From Noviherbaspirillum autotrophicum (GTDB lineage Bacteria; Pseudomonadota; Gammaproteobacteria; Burkholderiales; Burkholderiaceae_D), in NCBI RefSeq assembly GCF_000818395.1, contig NZ_JWJG01000028.1:1140575-1204574 (forward strand): a stretch of DNA of 64,000 nucleotides, in the 5' to 3' direction. This document shows positions 35,908 to 44,407 of this stretch, in pieces (position 1 is the first letter of the stretch; every line of letters begins with the position of its first letter). Made by a program: the position numbers and the translations under genes. The notes under the pieces were generated by a model. It was not told where the DNA came from, did not search any database, and saw nothing but the letters and a program-made list of their open reading frames with translations.

Positions 35908-36339
35908 TCAACGCCGCTGCTGCGGCCGCCCGGCCGGCTGGCGTGGCGTGCCTTGCGGATGTTCCGAGCGTTCCACGTCGGGTTCCTCGTCCGGTCCGAT
36001 AGTCTCGATATGGTCGGTATCGATGTCGCTGCCCATCTCGATATCGGAGTCGCGCCCGGCGGTGGCCCGTTCGCCGGTGCCGCTCGAATCGCTGTCGCTG
36101 TCGAGCTCGGCGTCGCCGATGTCCGGTCCGGCGGTCATGTCCCGGCGTCCGCTGTCGGGGTCTTCATACGTGCCCTTGTCCAGGCCGATGTCGGCTTCGT
36201 CCGACCAGCGCAGACCGCCTTGCACGTCGCTGCCGCTGTCGGAAATGTCGCTGGGGCCGAGCGCACTCGTGCCATGGCCCTTGCCGAGCTGGCGGTCGCG
36301 TTCGGGGCTGTGGTCCGGGTCCAAAGTGCTGGTTGCCAT
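35908..36339 (-). CDS. Aspartate- and serine-rich acidic protein
   Basis: The 143-residue product is very acidic and low in hydrophobics (blocks such as SDSDSSGTGERATAGRDSD and MGSDIDTDHIETIGPDEEPD), so it is probably disordered. CAGGAG precedes the ATG at 36339; a longer frame to 36609 lacks support. No homologous family recognised. An inverted repeat lies 29 bases upstream. Confidence 0.55.
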   Translation of the reverse strand: MATSTLDPDHSPERDRQLGKGHGTSALGPSDISDSGSDVQGGLRWSDEADIGLDKGTYEDPDSGRRDMTAGPDIGDAELDSDSDSSGTGERATAGRDSDIEMGSDIDTDHIETIGPDEEPDVERSEHPQGTPRQPAGRPQQRR

Positions 36340-36679
36340 GATGTACTCCTGTGGGATTGAACAACGTCTGCCTGTATCAGGCAGGTGGCATATCCATGCA
36401 ATATGCATGCCCCTTGCCGGCAGCGAAGTGTTGCCGCGATACCGGGTCGCGGCATGATGGCCGTTACGATAGCCATGCGGTAAGTATGTAAAGGGGTGTA
36501 ACAGCGCGGCGGCGCGGCTGGCAGCAGGGCCGAGGGATGAGCGAAATGAATTGTTACTTGTTTGTCGGTTTCGTTTGCACTTTCCGGCGGCGATGCCGGA
36601 ACCATGCACTTATCAGCCTTGTCATTTTGTTATGCGCCGGCGTATTGCGCCGGATTTTCCCTTTTTTACAGGAGAACAT
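36340..36679. other. Intergenic region between divergent genes
   Basis: The 340 bases carry the palindrome above and presumably two divergent promoters. No RNA gene or further repeat is seen. Confidence 0.4.
36368..36384. promoter_or_regulatory. Palindrome upstream of the acidic protein gene
   Basis: CTGCCTG (36368-36374) and CAGGCAG (36378-36384) form a perfect 7-bp inverted repeat around TAT, just upstream of the minus-strand gene. It could be an operator or an RNA hairpin in its leader. Confidence 0.45.
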
Positions 36680-37069
36680 ATGACGAAACTGCACAAATTC
36701 TTGCTCGGCTGCACTATTGCCGCCCTCGCCAATCTCGCGTCCGCCCAATCGACCGACTCGTCCGGCGCCGCAGCGCCGGCAGCCGGCACGACCAGTTCCG
36801 GCGCAACGGCCGGTTCGACCGCTGGTTCAACCACTTCCGGCAGCACCGATCCCTTCGTGCAGCGGCGCGAAGAAAACAAGCAGGCCAAGGACGAGTACAA
36901 GCAGAAGACCAAGGCCGCCAAGGAAGACTACAAGGCAGCCAAAAAAGCAGCCAAGGAAGATTACAAGGCCGCGAAAAAGGAATCGCGATCCGAGCTGAAG
37001 GCGTCCGGCGCCACCTCGGCCGCCACCCAGCGCATGGATGGACGGGAAATGGAAAGCTCGGGCAAGTAA
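36680..37069 (+). CDS. Small exported protein with lysine-rich tandem repeats
   Basis: A 129-residue protein with a signal peptide (MTKLHKFLLGCTIAALANLA, cut after ASA), a low-complexity Gly/Ser/Thr segment (about 24-55), and a lysine/alanine-rich helical region with a duplicated unit (AAKEDYKAAKKAAKEDYKAA). The DNA repeat unit is 33 bases. ATG 36680 is preceded by AGGAGA. A terminator follows. Function unknown. Confidence 0.7.
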   Translation: MTKLHKFLLGCTIAALANLASAQSTDSSGAAAPAAGTTSSGATAGSTAGSTTSGSTDPFVQRREENKQAKDEYKQKTKAAKEDYKAAKKAAKEDYKAAKKESRSELKASGATSAATQRMDGREMESSGK

Positions 37070-37097
37070 CGCCCGGCAGCCTCTCCAAAATGGTCAG

Positions 37098-37126
37098 CGC
37101 CATCGCATCAGCGATGGCGTTTTTTT
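37098..37126 (+). terminator. Rho-independent terminator
   Basis: CGCCATCGC (37098-37106) pairs perfectly with GCGATGGCG (37111-37119) around ATCA, followed by a seven-base T-run. It ends the small lysine-rich protein unit just before dinB. Confidence 0.9.
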
Positions 37127-37169
37127 ATGCCGGCGCGCAGAGCGGCTACAATGAACGGCCCCGTCGTTC

Positions 37170-38267
37170 ATGCCTGCACGCTTTTCCGTGACGCCACCCC
37201 TGCGAAAGATCATCCACTGCGACTGCGATTGCTTTTACGCGGCCGTGGAGATGCGCGACGATCCCTCCCTGCGCGGCAAGCCGCTGGCCGTCGGCGGGCG
37301 GCCCGAGCAGCGCGGCGTAGTGGCCACCTGCAACTACGAGGCACGGCGCTTCGGCGTGCGCTCCGCCATGGCCATGGCGCAGGCGCTGGCCCGCTGCCCC
37401 GGCCTGATCGTGCTGCCCCCGGCAATGGACAAGTACCGTGCCGCGTCGCGCCAGATCCTGGCGATCTACCGCGACTACACCGATCTGGTCGAGCCGCTGT
37501 CGCTCGACGAAGCTTACCTGGACGTGACCGACTCGCCGCACTTCAAGGGCAGCGCCACGCTGATTGCGCAGGACATCCGCGCGCGCATCGCCGACACTGT
37601 GGGGATCACCGCCTCGGCCGGCATTGCGCCCAACAAGTTCCTGGCCAAGATCGCCAGCGACTGGAACAAGCCCAACGGCCAGTTCGTGGTCCGGCCGCAG
37701 GACGTCGACGCCTTCGTGGCCGAACTGCCGGTCGACAAGCTGTTCGGCGTCGGCCGCGTCACCGCCGCCAAGCTCAACAAGCTGGGCGCCTACACCTGCG
37801 CCGACCTGCGCGCCTGGTCGATGCTCCAGTTGCAGCACCATTTCGGCAAGTTCGGCGCCAGCCTGTACGGCCTGTGCCGCGGCATCGACCGCAGGCCGGT
37901 CGACCCCAGCAGCGAGCGCAAGTCGGTCAGCGTGGAAGAAACCTACGTCACCGATCTGCCCGACCTCGACGCCTGTCGCCACGAACTGCCGGCGTTGATC
38001 GAGATGCTCGTCAAGCGCGTGCGGCGCGTCGACGCCGAGCGCCATATCCATAAGCTGTTCATCAAGATCCGCTTCGACAATTTCCGTCGCACCACCGCCG
38101 AGTGCGTCAGCGCCCACATCGACCTGACGCAATGCCACGCCTTGCTGGAAACCGCATGGCAGCGCGGCCGGCGACCGGTGCGCCTGTTGGGCGTGGGCGT
38201 GCGCCTGGAGGAGGACGAGGATGCGCTGCAGCTTGGCTTGTTTGCCGAACTGACGCCTGATATCTGA
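37170..38267 (+). CDS. dinB: DNA polymerase IV (DinB)
   Basis: A 365-residue Y-family polymerase for translesion synthesis. Catalytic motifs are visible: DCDCFYAAVEMRDDPSLRGK (motif with acidic residues near the N-terminus) and LSLDEAYLDVTD with the catalytic Asp-Glu, then the FLAKIASDWNKPNGQ and FGVGRVTAAKLNKLGAYT (helix-hairpin-helix) regions. It is followed by a beta-clamp-type tail (residues LQLGLF near the end). Start 37170 is used; the residues before the LRKIIHCDCD segment are not conserved. Confidence 0.95.
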   Translation: MPARFSVTPPLRKIIHCDCDCFYAAVEMRDDPSLRGKPLAVGGRPEQRGVVATCNYEARRFGVRSAMAMAQALARCPGLIVLPPAMDKYRAASRQILAIYRDYTDLVEPLSLDEAYLDVTDSPHFKGSATLIAQDIRARIADTVGITASAGIAPNKFLAKIASDWNKPNGQFVVRPQDVDAFVAELPVDKLFGVGRVTAAKLNKLGAYTCADLRAWSMLQLQHHFGKFGASLYGLCRGIDRRPVDPSSERKSVSVEETYVTDLPDLDACRHELPALIEMLVKRVRRVDAERHIHKLFIKIRFDNFRRTTAECVSAHIDLTQCHALLETAWQRGRRPVRLLGVGVRLEEDEDALQLGLFAELTPDI

Positions 38268-38382
38268 TCCGTCACACGTCAGCCGATTCCTATTGCAAGG
38301 CGGGAAGCCGCTTTGTATATTGAACTTTCCATATTTCAATTTTTGACAAGAGCCGGGCAAAAACACCGGTCGAGGGGGAGTC

Positions 38383-39405
38383 ATGCGGATCGTTCGTTGC
38401 TTGCAAACCGGCTTGGCCATCGGGGCCTTGCTGCTGAGTGTCGCCGCCGCAGCCCAGGTGATCGACGCCGAACGGCTGGCCCACATCGACGCCCACGCAC
38501 TGGCCGCGCCCGCCGAAGCGGAAGCCTCGCCGCAGCAGCTGGCGCAATACCTGGTGCAGCCGGCCCAAAACGACGCCGAAAAGGCGCGCGCCATCTTCCG
38601 CTGGATCGCCGACCGCATTACGTACGACGTGAACGCCTACTTCCACGAAAAGCTGGAAAAAGTCGACGCGCAGCAGGTGCTGGCGCAACGCGGCGCCGTC
38701 TGCGACGGCTATGCGACGCTGTTCGAGGCGCTCGGCAGGGAGGCCGGGCTGGACGTCATCAGCATCAAGGGGTATGCCAAGGCTTACGGCTATTTTCCGG
38801 GCCAGGTGCTCGACAAGCCGAACCATGCCTGGAATGCGGTCAGCATCGACGGCCAGTGGCGCCTGATCGATTCGACCTGGGGCGCCGGCTACGTGCGTGA
38901 CGGCCAGTACGTGAAAACGGTGTCCGAAGTGTTCTTTCTGGCCGCGCCCGAGCAGCTGATGTTTTCGCATTTCCCGGAGGACGAGCACTGGCAGCTACAA
39001 GCCACGCCGCACCTGACCAAGCCGCAGTTCGAGGCGCTGCCGACGCTGGAACCGGCCTTTTTCCATACCGGCATTGCGGGCGAACAGGTGTGGCAAACGC
39101 TGCAGAACGCCGGCTTCAAGGGCAGCTTCGTGCGCACCTTCGACATGCCGTACCGGATGGTGCAGGTGCAGCAGGCGCCGCTGGCCTATCACCTCGGCCT
39201 GAACCAGCCGCAGAACTTTTGCATCCAGACCGGTGCCTTCGAAAAGATGTCGGTGCTGCTGAACGACCAGTGGACCGAGATGCACAAAGAGGGGAGCGTC
39301 TTCAGGCTCGATTTCACGCCCGCCGCCAACGGCACGCTGATGGTGGTCGGCAAAAAGCCGGATGCGGCCAACTACACGGCGATCTTGTCGTACGTGGTCG
39401 AATAG
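38383..39405 (+). CDS. Exported transglutaminase-like (KY-type) domain protein
   Basis: A 340-residue protein with a signal peptide ([20 protein letters not shown], cut near AAAQ). The transglutaminase/papain-like core has the triad in order: Cys in [15 protein letters not shown], His in [10 protein letters not shown] and Asp in [12 protein letters not shown]. Related KY-type peptidases act in eukaryotic muscle; bacterial ones are probably periplasmic proteases or crosslinkers. The C-terminal 130 residues are beta-rich. GGGGGAG upstream of the ATG at 38383. Confidence 0.85.
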   Translation: MRIVRCLQTGLAIGALLLSVAAAAQVIDAERLAHIDAHALAAPAEAEASPQQLAQYLVQPAQNDAEKARAIFRWIADRITYDVNAYFHEKLEKVDAQQVLAQRGAVCDGYATLFEALGREAGLDVISIKGYAKAYGYFPGQVLDKPNHAWNAVSIDGQWRLIDSTWGAGYVRDGQYVKTVSEVFFLAAPEQLMFSHFPEDEHWQLQATPHLTKPQFEALPTLEPAFFHTGIAGEQVWQTLQNAGFKGSFVRTFDMPYRMVQVQQAPLAYHLGLNQPQNFCIQTGAFEKMSVLLNDQWTEMHKEGSVFRLDFTPAANGTLMVVGKKPDAANYTAILSYVVE

Positions 39406-39481
39406 ATGTTCCTGCAACATATTCCGCGCGCTTGTAAGCATGCGGACAGCCTGTAGAATGGGTGCTTTTTGCGCGCCCGCC

Positions 39482-40393
39482 ATGTGGTTCAAGAACCTTC
39501 AGATTTACCGCCTCACCGCCCCCTGGACATTGTCTGCCGAACAACTGGAAGCCAGCCTCGCACCGCAAGCCTACGTGCCGGGTTCGAGCCTGGAAATGCA
39601 AACTCAGGGCTGGACCTCGCCGCGCGACAATGGGATGCTGGTGCACACCGTTAACCGCCAGCTGCTGCTGCAGCTGTGCACCGAAAAGAAGCTGTTGCCC
39701 TCGACCGTGGTCAACCAGGTCACCAAGGCGCGCGCGGCCGAGCTGGAAGAACAGCAAGGCTTCAAGCCGGGCCGCAAGCAGATGAAGGAATTGAAGGAGC
39801 AAATCACCGATGAGCTGCTGCCGCGCGCCTTTTCGATCCAGCGCAGCACCCGCGTGTGGATCGACCCGGTCAACGGCTGGCTGGTGATCGACGCGGCGTC
39901 CAGCGCACGCGCCGACGAAGTGTTCAAGCTCTTGCTCAAGTCGCTCGACACCTTGCCGTTCGCCGCGCTGCGCACCGAGCGCTCGCCGCTGTCGGCCATG
40001 ACCGACTGGCTGGCCGCCGACGAGGCGCCGGGCGGCTTCACCGTCGACCAGGATACCGAATTGCGCGCCACGGGCGAAGGCAAGGCAACCGTGCGCTACG
40101 TGCGCCACACGATTGAAGCCGACGACGTGCGCAGGCATATCGCCGCCGGCAAGCAGTGCACGCGGCTGGCGATGACCTGGAGCGACCGCGTGTCGTTCGT
40201 GCTGACCGAGTCGCTGGCGGTCAAGCGCGTCGCGCCGCTCGACGTGTTGAAGGAAAATACCGATTCCTCGATGCAGAACGACGATGAACGCTTCGACACC
40301 GATTTTGCGCTCATGACCGGCGAACTGGCCAAGCTGATGGCCGACCTGGTGCAGGCATTGGGCGGGGAAGAGCAGCAGAAGAAGGCGGCGTGA
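39482..40393 (+). CDS. rdgC: Recombination-associated protein RdgC
   Basis: The 303-residue product has the RdgC start [15 protein letters not shown], and the family blocks KRQIKELKEQ-type (here [20 protein letters not shown]) and [15 protein letters not shown]. RdgC forms rings around DNA and inhibits RecA filament formation. ATG 39482 gives the canonical N-terminus. It ends near a bidirectional terminator shared with tRNA-Asp. Confidence 0.95.
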   Translation: MWFKNLQIYRLTAPWTLSAEQLEASLAPQAYVPGSSLEMQTQGWTSPRDNGMLVHTVNRQLLLQLCTEKKLLPSTVVNQVTKARAAELEEQQGFKPGRKQMKELKEQITDELLPRAFSIQRSTRVWIDPVNGWLVIDAASSARADEVFKLLLKSLDTLPFAALRTERSPLSAMTDWLAADEAPGGFTVDQDTELRATGEGKATVRYVRHTIEADDVRRHIAAGKQCTRLAMTWSDRVSFVLTESLAVKRVAPLDVLKENTDSSMQNDDERFDTDFALMTGELAKLMADLVQALGGEEQQKKAA

Positions 40394-40436
40394 CCGATTC
40401 CCTCTTCCATCTATGGGGGAGGGAAGTGACGGACGA

Positions 40437-40468
40437 AAAAAAAGACGAGCCCGAAAGCTCGTCTTTTT
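40437..40468. terminator. Bidirectional rho-independent terminator
   Basis: GACGAGC (40444-40450) pairs with GCTCGTC (40457-40463); A8 precedes it and T5 follows it, so it can end both rdgC (plus) and tRNA-Asp (minus). Confidence 0.85.
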
Positions 40469-40473
40469 CATGT

Positions 40474-40550
40474 TGGCGGAGTGGACGGGACTCGAACCCG
40501 CGACCCCCGGCGTGACAGGCCGGTATTCTAACCAACTGAACTACCACTCC
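40474..40550 (-). tRNA. tRNA-Asp(GUC)
   Basis: Read on the minus strand it begins GGAGTGGTAGTTCAGTTGG, has the anticodon loop CTGTCAC with anticodon GTC flanked by the CCGGC/GCCGG stem, the T-loop GGTTCGAGTCC and an encoded CCA end. The acceptor stem GGAGTGG/CCACTCC pairs perfectly. Length 77 bases. Confidence 0.97.
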
Positions 40551-40689
40551 TGAAAACTGCTCATGTCCGCTGCCGGACACGCGACGTTTATCACCACGTC
40601 TGAAGGGGCCGAAGTGTACAGCAGTTTCCGCGTTTTGGCTAGTACAATGAAACCGCCCCCTTCCAACTCCACCCGAATGCAGGCAAGCC

Positions 40690-41661
40690 ATGATTGAATC
40701 CGCCACCGAAACCGCCTTGTTCCCGCCGATCGAGCCCTACCGCAGCGGCATGCTGGCGGTCGACGACCTCCATACGCTGTACTGGGAAGAATGCGGCAAC
40801 CCCGACGGCGTGCCGGTGCTGTTTTTGCACGGCGGGCCGGGCGGCGGGCTGTCGCCGCGCCAGCGCCGCTTTTTCGATCCGGCGCATTACCGCATCGTGC
40901 TGTTCGACCAGCGCGGCGCCGGCCGGTCGACGCCGCTGGGCGAATACCACAACAACACCACGCAATTGCTGATTGCCGACATCGAGCGCCTGCGCGCCAT
41001 GCTCGGCATCGATCAATGGCTGGTGTTCGGCGGCTCCTGGGGATCGACCCTGGCGCTGGCCTACGGGCAGGGGCATCCGCAATGCTGCCTGGGCTTCGTG
41101 TTGCGCGGTATTTTTCTGTGCACGCGCGCGGAAATCGACTGGTTCTTGAACGGTATCCGCTGGTTTTTCCCGGAGGTCCATGCGCAATTCGTCGCGCCGA
41201 TTCCGCCGGACGAACGCGCCGACCTGTTGCAGGCGTACGCCAGGCGACTGTTTTCCGAGGACCCGGCCGTCTATGCGCCAGCCGCGCGCAGCTGGAGCCG
41301 CTATGAGGGCAGCTGCCTGTTCCTGCGGCCGGACCCGGCCGCCATCGACGATTTCAGTTCCGATGCGGTGGCCCTGGGGGTGGGGCGGCTGGAAGCGCAT
41401 TACTTCCTGCATGACGGCTTTCTGGCCGACGATCAGCTGATCCGCAACATCGGCCGCATCCGTCATGTGCCCGCCGTAATCGTGCAGGGCCGCTACGACG
41501 TCGTGTGCCCGCCGCTGTCGGCGCTGCGCCTGCATGAAGCGTGGCCCGAAGCGCGGCTCCACATGGTCGACGACGCCGGGCATTCCGGCTACGAGCCCGG
41601 CATCGCCGCTGCACTGGTGGCGGCCACCGGGCAGTTCAAGCGGCAGCAGCGCTTCGACTGA
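40690..41661 (+). CDS. pip: Prolyl aminopeptidase
   Basis: A 323-residue alpha/beta hydrolase of the S33 family, which releases N-terminal proline. Motifs: oxyanion-hole HGGPGGGLSPRQRRFFDP, nucleophile elbow GGSWGSTLAL with Ser, catalytic Asp in GRYDVVCP and His in DDAGHSGYE. Length and motif order match Pip of proteobacteria. The ATG at 40690 is at the natural N-terminus. Confidence 0.92.
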   Translation: MIESATETALFPPIEPYRSGMLAVDDLHTLYWEECGNPDGVPVLFLHGGPGGGLSPRQRRFFDPAHYRIVLFDQRGAGRSTPLGEYHNNTTQLLIADIERLRAMLGIDQWLVFGGSWGSTLALAYGQGHPQCCLGFVLRGIFLCTRAEIDWFLNGIRWFFPEVHAQFVAPIPPDERADLLQAYARRLFSEDPAVYAPAARSWSRYEGSCLFLRPDPAAIDDFSSDAVALGVGRLEAHYFLHDGFLADDQLIRNIGRIRHVPAVIVQGRYDVVCPPLSALRLHEAWPEARLHMVDDAGHSGYEPGIAAALVAATGQFKRQQRFD

Positions 41662-41677
41662 TGACCGGCCCTAGGCC

Positions 41678-42154
41678 CTAGTGGCGCACCCGTTCCTCGA
41701 TTTCCGCCATCACCGCCGCCACCATCTTTTTTACCTGCGCTTGCACCAGCGGCTGCCCGACTAGGGGCGGCAGGAAGAACTTCGGTGCCAGCTCGCCGGC
41801 ATAGGTGATCAGCGTGCCGTTGGCGCCGGCCTGGGACGTTTCCGCCAGCGCCCAGTGCGCACGGTAATGCCGCATGTCGCCCGACACCAGCGCGACGTCG
41901 ATGGCGGAAAACGGCTGCTCGTCGATGTGCACCACCATCTGCACCGAATGTGACATGAAGAGAAAGCCGGCCTGGCTGACTTGCTCGACCATGGCGTCAT
42001 GCGGTCCGCGCGTCAGCACCTTCGAATGCACCAGGTCCGGCACGAACTCGGTCAAGTGCTCGTAATCGGTGAGCACCTGCCATGCCTGCTGCGGCGTCGC
42101 CGCCACGAACTGGCGCGCATTCAATTGAAACGACGGGAAACCGAGTCGGCTCAT
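41678..42154 (-). CDS. SRPBCC (polyketide cyclase/START) family protein
   Basis: The 158-residue protein has the coenzyme Q-binding/cyclase-type pattern: QFVAATPQQAWQVLTDYEHL, EFVPDLVHSKVL and an amphipathic C-terminal helix (VQAQVKKMVAAVMAEIEERV). It probably binds a hydrophobic ligand. ATG 42154 is used since the conserved fold starts shortly after it; the frame extends to 42247. Convergent with pip. Confidence 0.8.
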   Translation of the reverse strand: MSRLGFPSFQLNARQFVAATPQQAWQVLTDYEHLTEFVPDLVHSKVLTRGPHDAMVEQVSQAGFLFMSHSVQMVVHIDEQPFSAIDVALVSGDMRHYRAHWALAETSQAGANGTLITYAGELAPKFFLPPLVGQPLVQAQVKKMVAAVMAEIEERVRH

Positions 42155-42395
42155 GCGGATAAGCGGTTGATGACAGGGCAAGATGCGCCTGGCGAAAATG
42201 CAGGCAGGGCCACCCCTGCAGCATAGGAAATGCGCCTCAACATGCAAGGCGCCCGTGCTAGTTGTAACCGTGCGTAAGAGTGCTTTTCGCTAGTTTTCAG
42301 TCTGGATTAAGTTGATACTGAAGAAGTTTCTTAGAAATAACTGTACCGCCCGCAAGAGGCTGGATCGGTTATCTCGTTGCGGAGGAGATCGTCCC

Positions 42396-42863
42396 ATGAA
42401 AAGCAGGATCCTGTTTTGTCTGGCCACAGTGGCTCTGGCGGCATGTACCACGCCCGGCGGCGACGCCGGCAGCGGCAAGGCGGCCGACAAGGGGGCGCAG
42501 CGCGGCACTTCCGGTGCGCTCACCCTGGATAGCTACAAGCGCGACATCGCGCAGCGCATTACCCATAACAATGCCGTCAAGGTCTACAGCGGCCGGCCGC
42601 AAGCGCTGCTGCGCTCGGTGGTGGTGCTGCGGTATGTGGTCGATGCGCACGGCAATCTGGTCAAGAGCGACATCATGCGCTCCAACCGCGACCGCGAAAC
42701 CGAAGCGACCGCGCTGGCGAGCTTGCGCAACAGCGCGCCGTTCCCGCAACCGGCAGCACACCTGCTGCGCCACGGCCGCCTGGAAATGTCCGAAACCTGG
42801 CTGTTCAACAACGATGGCCGCTTCCAGCTGCGCACCATCGCCGAGCCGCAGATGGATAGCTAG
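42396..42863 (+). CDS. Lipoprotein with TonB-C-like domain
   Basis: The 155-residue product has a lipobox (LAACTT, Cys near residue 17) and a C-terminal part (about 60-150) resembling the TonB C-terminal fold (LLRSVVVLRYVVDAHGNLVK and ALASLRNSAPFPQPAAHLL, with the repeated pattern of a VxLxYxVD strand). GGAGGAG precedes the ATG at 42396. There is no transmembrane-anchored energy-transducing segment, so it is a TonB-like lipoprotein and not a classical TonB. Confidence 0.75.
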   Translation: MKSRILFCLATVALAACTTPGGDAGSGKAADKGAQRGTSGALTLDSYKRDIAQRITHNNAVKVYSGRPQALLRSVVVLRYVVDAHGNLVKSDIMRSNRDRETEATALASLRNSAPFPQPAAHLLRHGRLEMSETWLFNNDGRFQLRTIAEPQMDS

Positions 42864-42867
42864 AAAT

Positions 42868-42903
42868 GAAAATGCCATGCACTGCGACCGCAGCGCATGG
42901 CAT
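42868..42903 (-). terminator. Terminator of the ABC substrate-binding gene
   Basis: ATGCCATGC (42872-42880) pairs with GCATGGCAT (42895-42903); the inner CTGCG/CGCAG adds to the stem. On the minus strand it is followed by TTTT. It lies between the lipoprotein gene and the minus-strand ABC gene. Confidence 0.7.
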
Positions 42904-42920
42904 CGGGAGAAATGCTTCGC

Positions 42921-44057
42921 TTAGCGCAGGAAGCGCCCGTCCTTCGAGATCACCGTCAGCTCGACATAACGGTGGCCGAGGTGGCTGTTCTTCGTGTAGT
43001 TGATGGTGAAGCCATCGTAATCCAACTTGCCCATGGTTTCGAGCGACTCGACCAGGCGTTCGCGCGTCAGGTTGCGTCCGGCGTGGCGCAAGCCGTCGAC
43101 CATCACCTTGGCCGTGATGAAGCCGCCCATCGATGCGAACGACCAGTTCTTGACCCCCATCTTTTTCATCACTTGCTGGTATTCCTGCACGATGCGGCTG
43201 GTGGCCGAGAACGGGAACGGCGATGTCTGCGACACCACCACGCCCACGCCATCCTTGCCCAGCGCCTTGATCGCCGACTGCGACGCCATCACCGACAGCG
43301 CAAAGAACTGCATGCCCACGGCGCGCTCGTTGTACGTCTTGATGAAGTCAAACGAGGCCTTGCCAGCGGTGATCATCACGATCGCTTGCGGCGCCACCTT
43401 GATCAGCGAGTCGACCGCCTTGGCAGCGTCCGAGCCGGTATTGTCGATGCTGGCCGTGCCCGCCAGCTTCAAGTTGTGGGCCGCCGTGATCTGTTCCAGT
43501 GCGATCAAGCCTTCCTTGCCGAACGGGTTGTCCTGGTACACCACGCCGATCTTCGTGATGCCGCGCACCGTCAGGTGCTCGACGATCTTGGCCAGCTCGT
43601 CGGAATAGCTGGGGAGGGTGTGGAACACCAGCCGGTTGAACGGCTGGCGCACCAAGTTCGAACCGGATGCCAGACCAAAGTTGGGAATGCCGACTTGCTG
43701 GATGAGCGGCATGATCGCCACATTGGCCGGCGTGCCGAGCACGCCGAACAGAGCCAGTACCTGGTCTTTTTCGACCAGCTGCTTGACGTTCATTACCGCC
43801 TTTTGCGGGTTGTAGCCGTCGTCCAGGGCAATCAGCTTAATTTTGCGGCCATGGATGCCGCCTTGCGCATTCACGTAGTCGAAGTACGCCTTGGCACCGG
43901 CGCTCGCTTCCATGCCCAGTTCGGCCAATGGACCGGTCAATGACGTGGTCTGGCCCAGCAGGATTTCATCGTTGGTCACGCCTTGCGCAGATGCCTGCAG
44001 GCTGAATGCCGCGGCAGCGGCCAGCACCATGGTGCGAAATAAGCGGGAAATCATCAT
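42921..44057 (-). CDS. ABC transporter substrate-binding protein (branched-chain amino acid type)
   Basis: A 378-residue periplasmic binding protein of the Leu/Ile/Val (type 1) group with a signal peptide (MMISRLFRTMVLAAAAAFSL, cut near ASA). Blocks LLGQTTSLTGPLAELGMEAS, GKIKLIALDDGYNPQKAVMN (near residue 75) and GVLGTPANVAIMPLI are typical. No permease or ATPase gene is nearby, so it is an orphan receptor, perhaps using a remote transporter. GGAG upstream of ATG 44057 (a second ATG is at 44054). Confidence 0.88.
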   Translation of the reverse strand: MMISRLFRTMVLAAAAAFSLQASAQGVTNDEILLGQTTSLTGPLAELGMEASAGAKAYFDYVNAQGGIHGRKIKLIALDDGYNPQKAVMNVKQLVEKDQVLALFGVLGTPANVAIMPLIQQVGIPNFGLASGSNLVRQPFNRLVFHTLPSYSDELAKIVEHLTVRGITKIGVVYQDNPFGKEGLIALEQITAAHNLKLAGTASIDNTGSDAAKAVDSLIKVAPQAIVMITAGKASFDFIKTYNERAVGMQFFALSVMASQSAIKALGKDGVGVVVSQTSPFPFSATSRIVQEYQQVMKKMGVKNWSFASMGGFITAKVMVDGLRHAGRNLTRERLVESLETMGKLDYDGFTINYTKNSHLGHRYVELTVISKDGRFLR

Positions 44058-44407
44058 TTAGTCTCTCCGGAGGGGGCATGGTTTTTCTTATACAGATACG
44101 ACCGTGCAATAGATGGAGGTAATTGTCAATAGGAAAAAGTTTCTAAACGACATGGTGCGGCGCGGCATGGCAACCGGAGAAATGGCGGAATTTCGGCTTG
44201 TCATTGCGTTATTGCTGCCTGCTGTAAAAACTGCCGCAGCCGGTTACACATTTTTACATTGTCAAAAAATCTTTTCTTTTCAGGCGCTTGTCAAAGCTTC
44301 AATCGGATCCTCCCCTGGGGACCGTCATCTTGGCTGAACGTGCATGCAGGCGCTGCATCCAAGCTGCTGCATCGATGATGTTGTTTAATTAACTTAAGGA
44401 GCCATTC
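44058..44407. other. Intergenic region between divergent genes
   Basis: About 350 bases hold the promoters of the ABC binding protein and the serine-rich protein. A short open frame at 44113-44337 has no supported start. No RNA, repeat or operator is evident apart from AAGGAG before the ATG at 44408. Confidence 0.4.
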
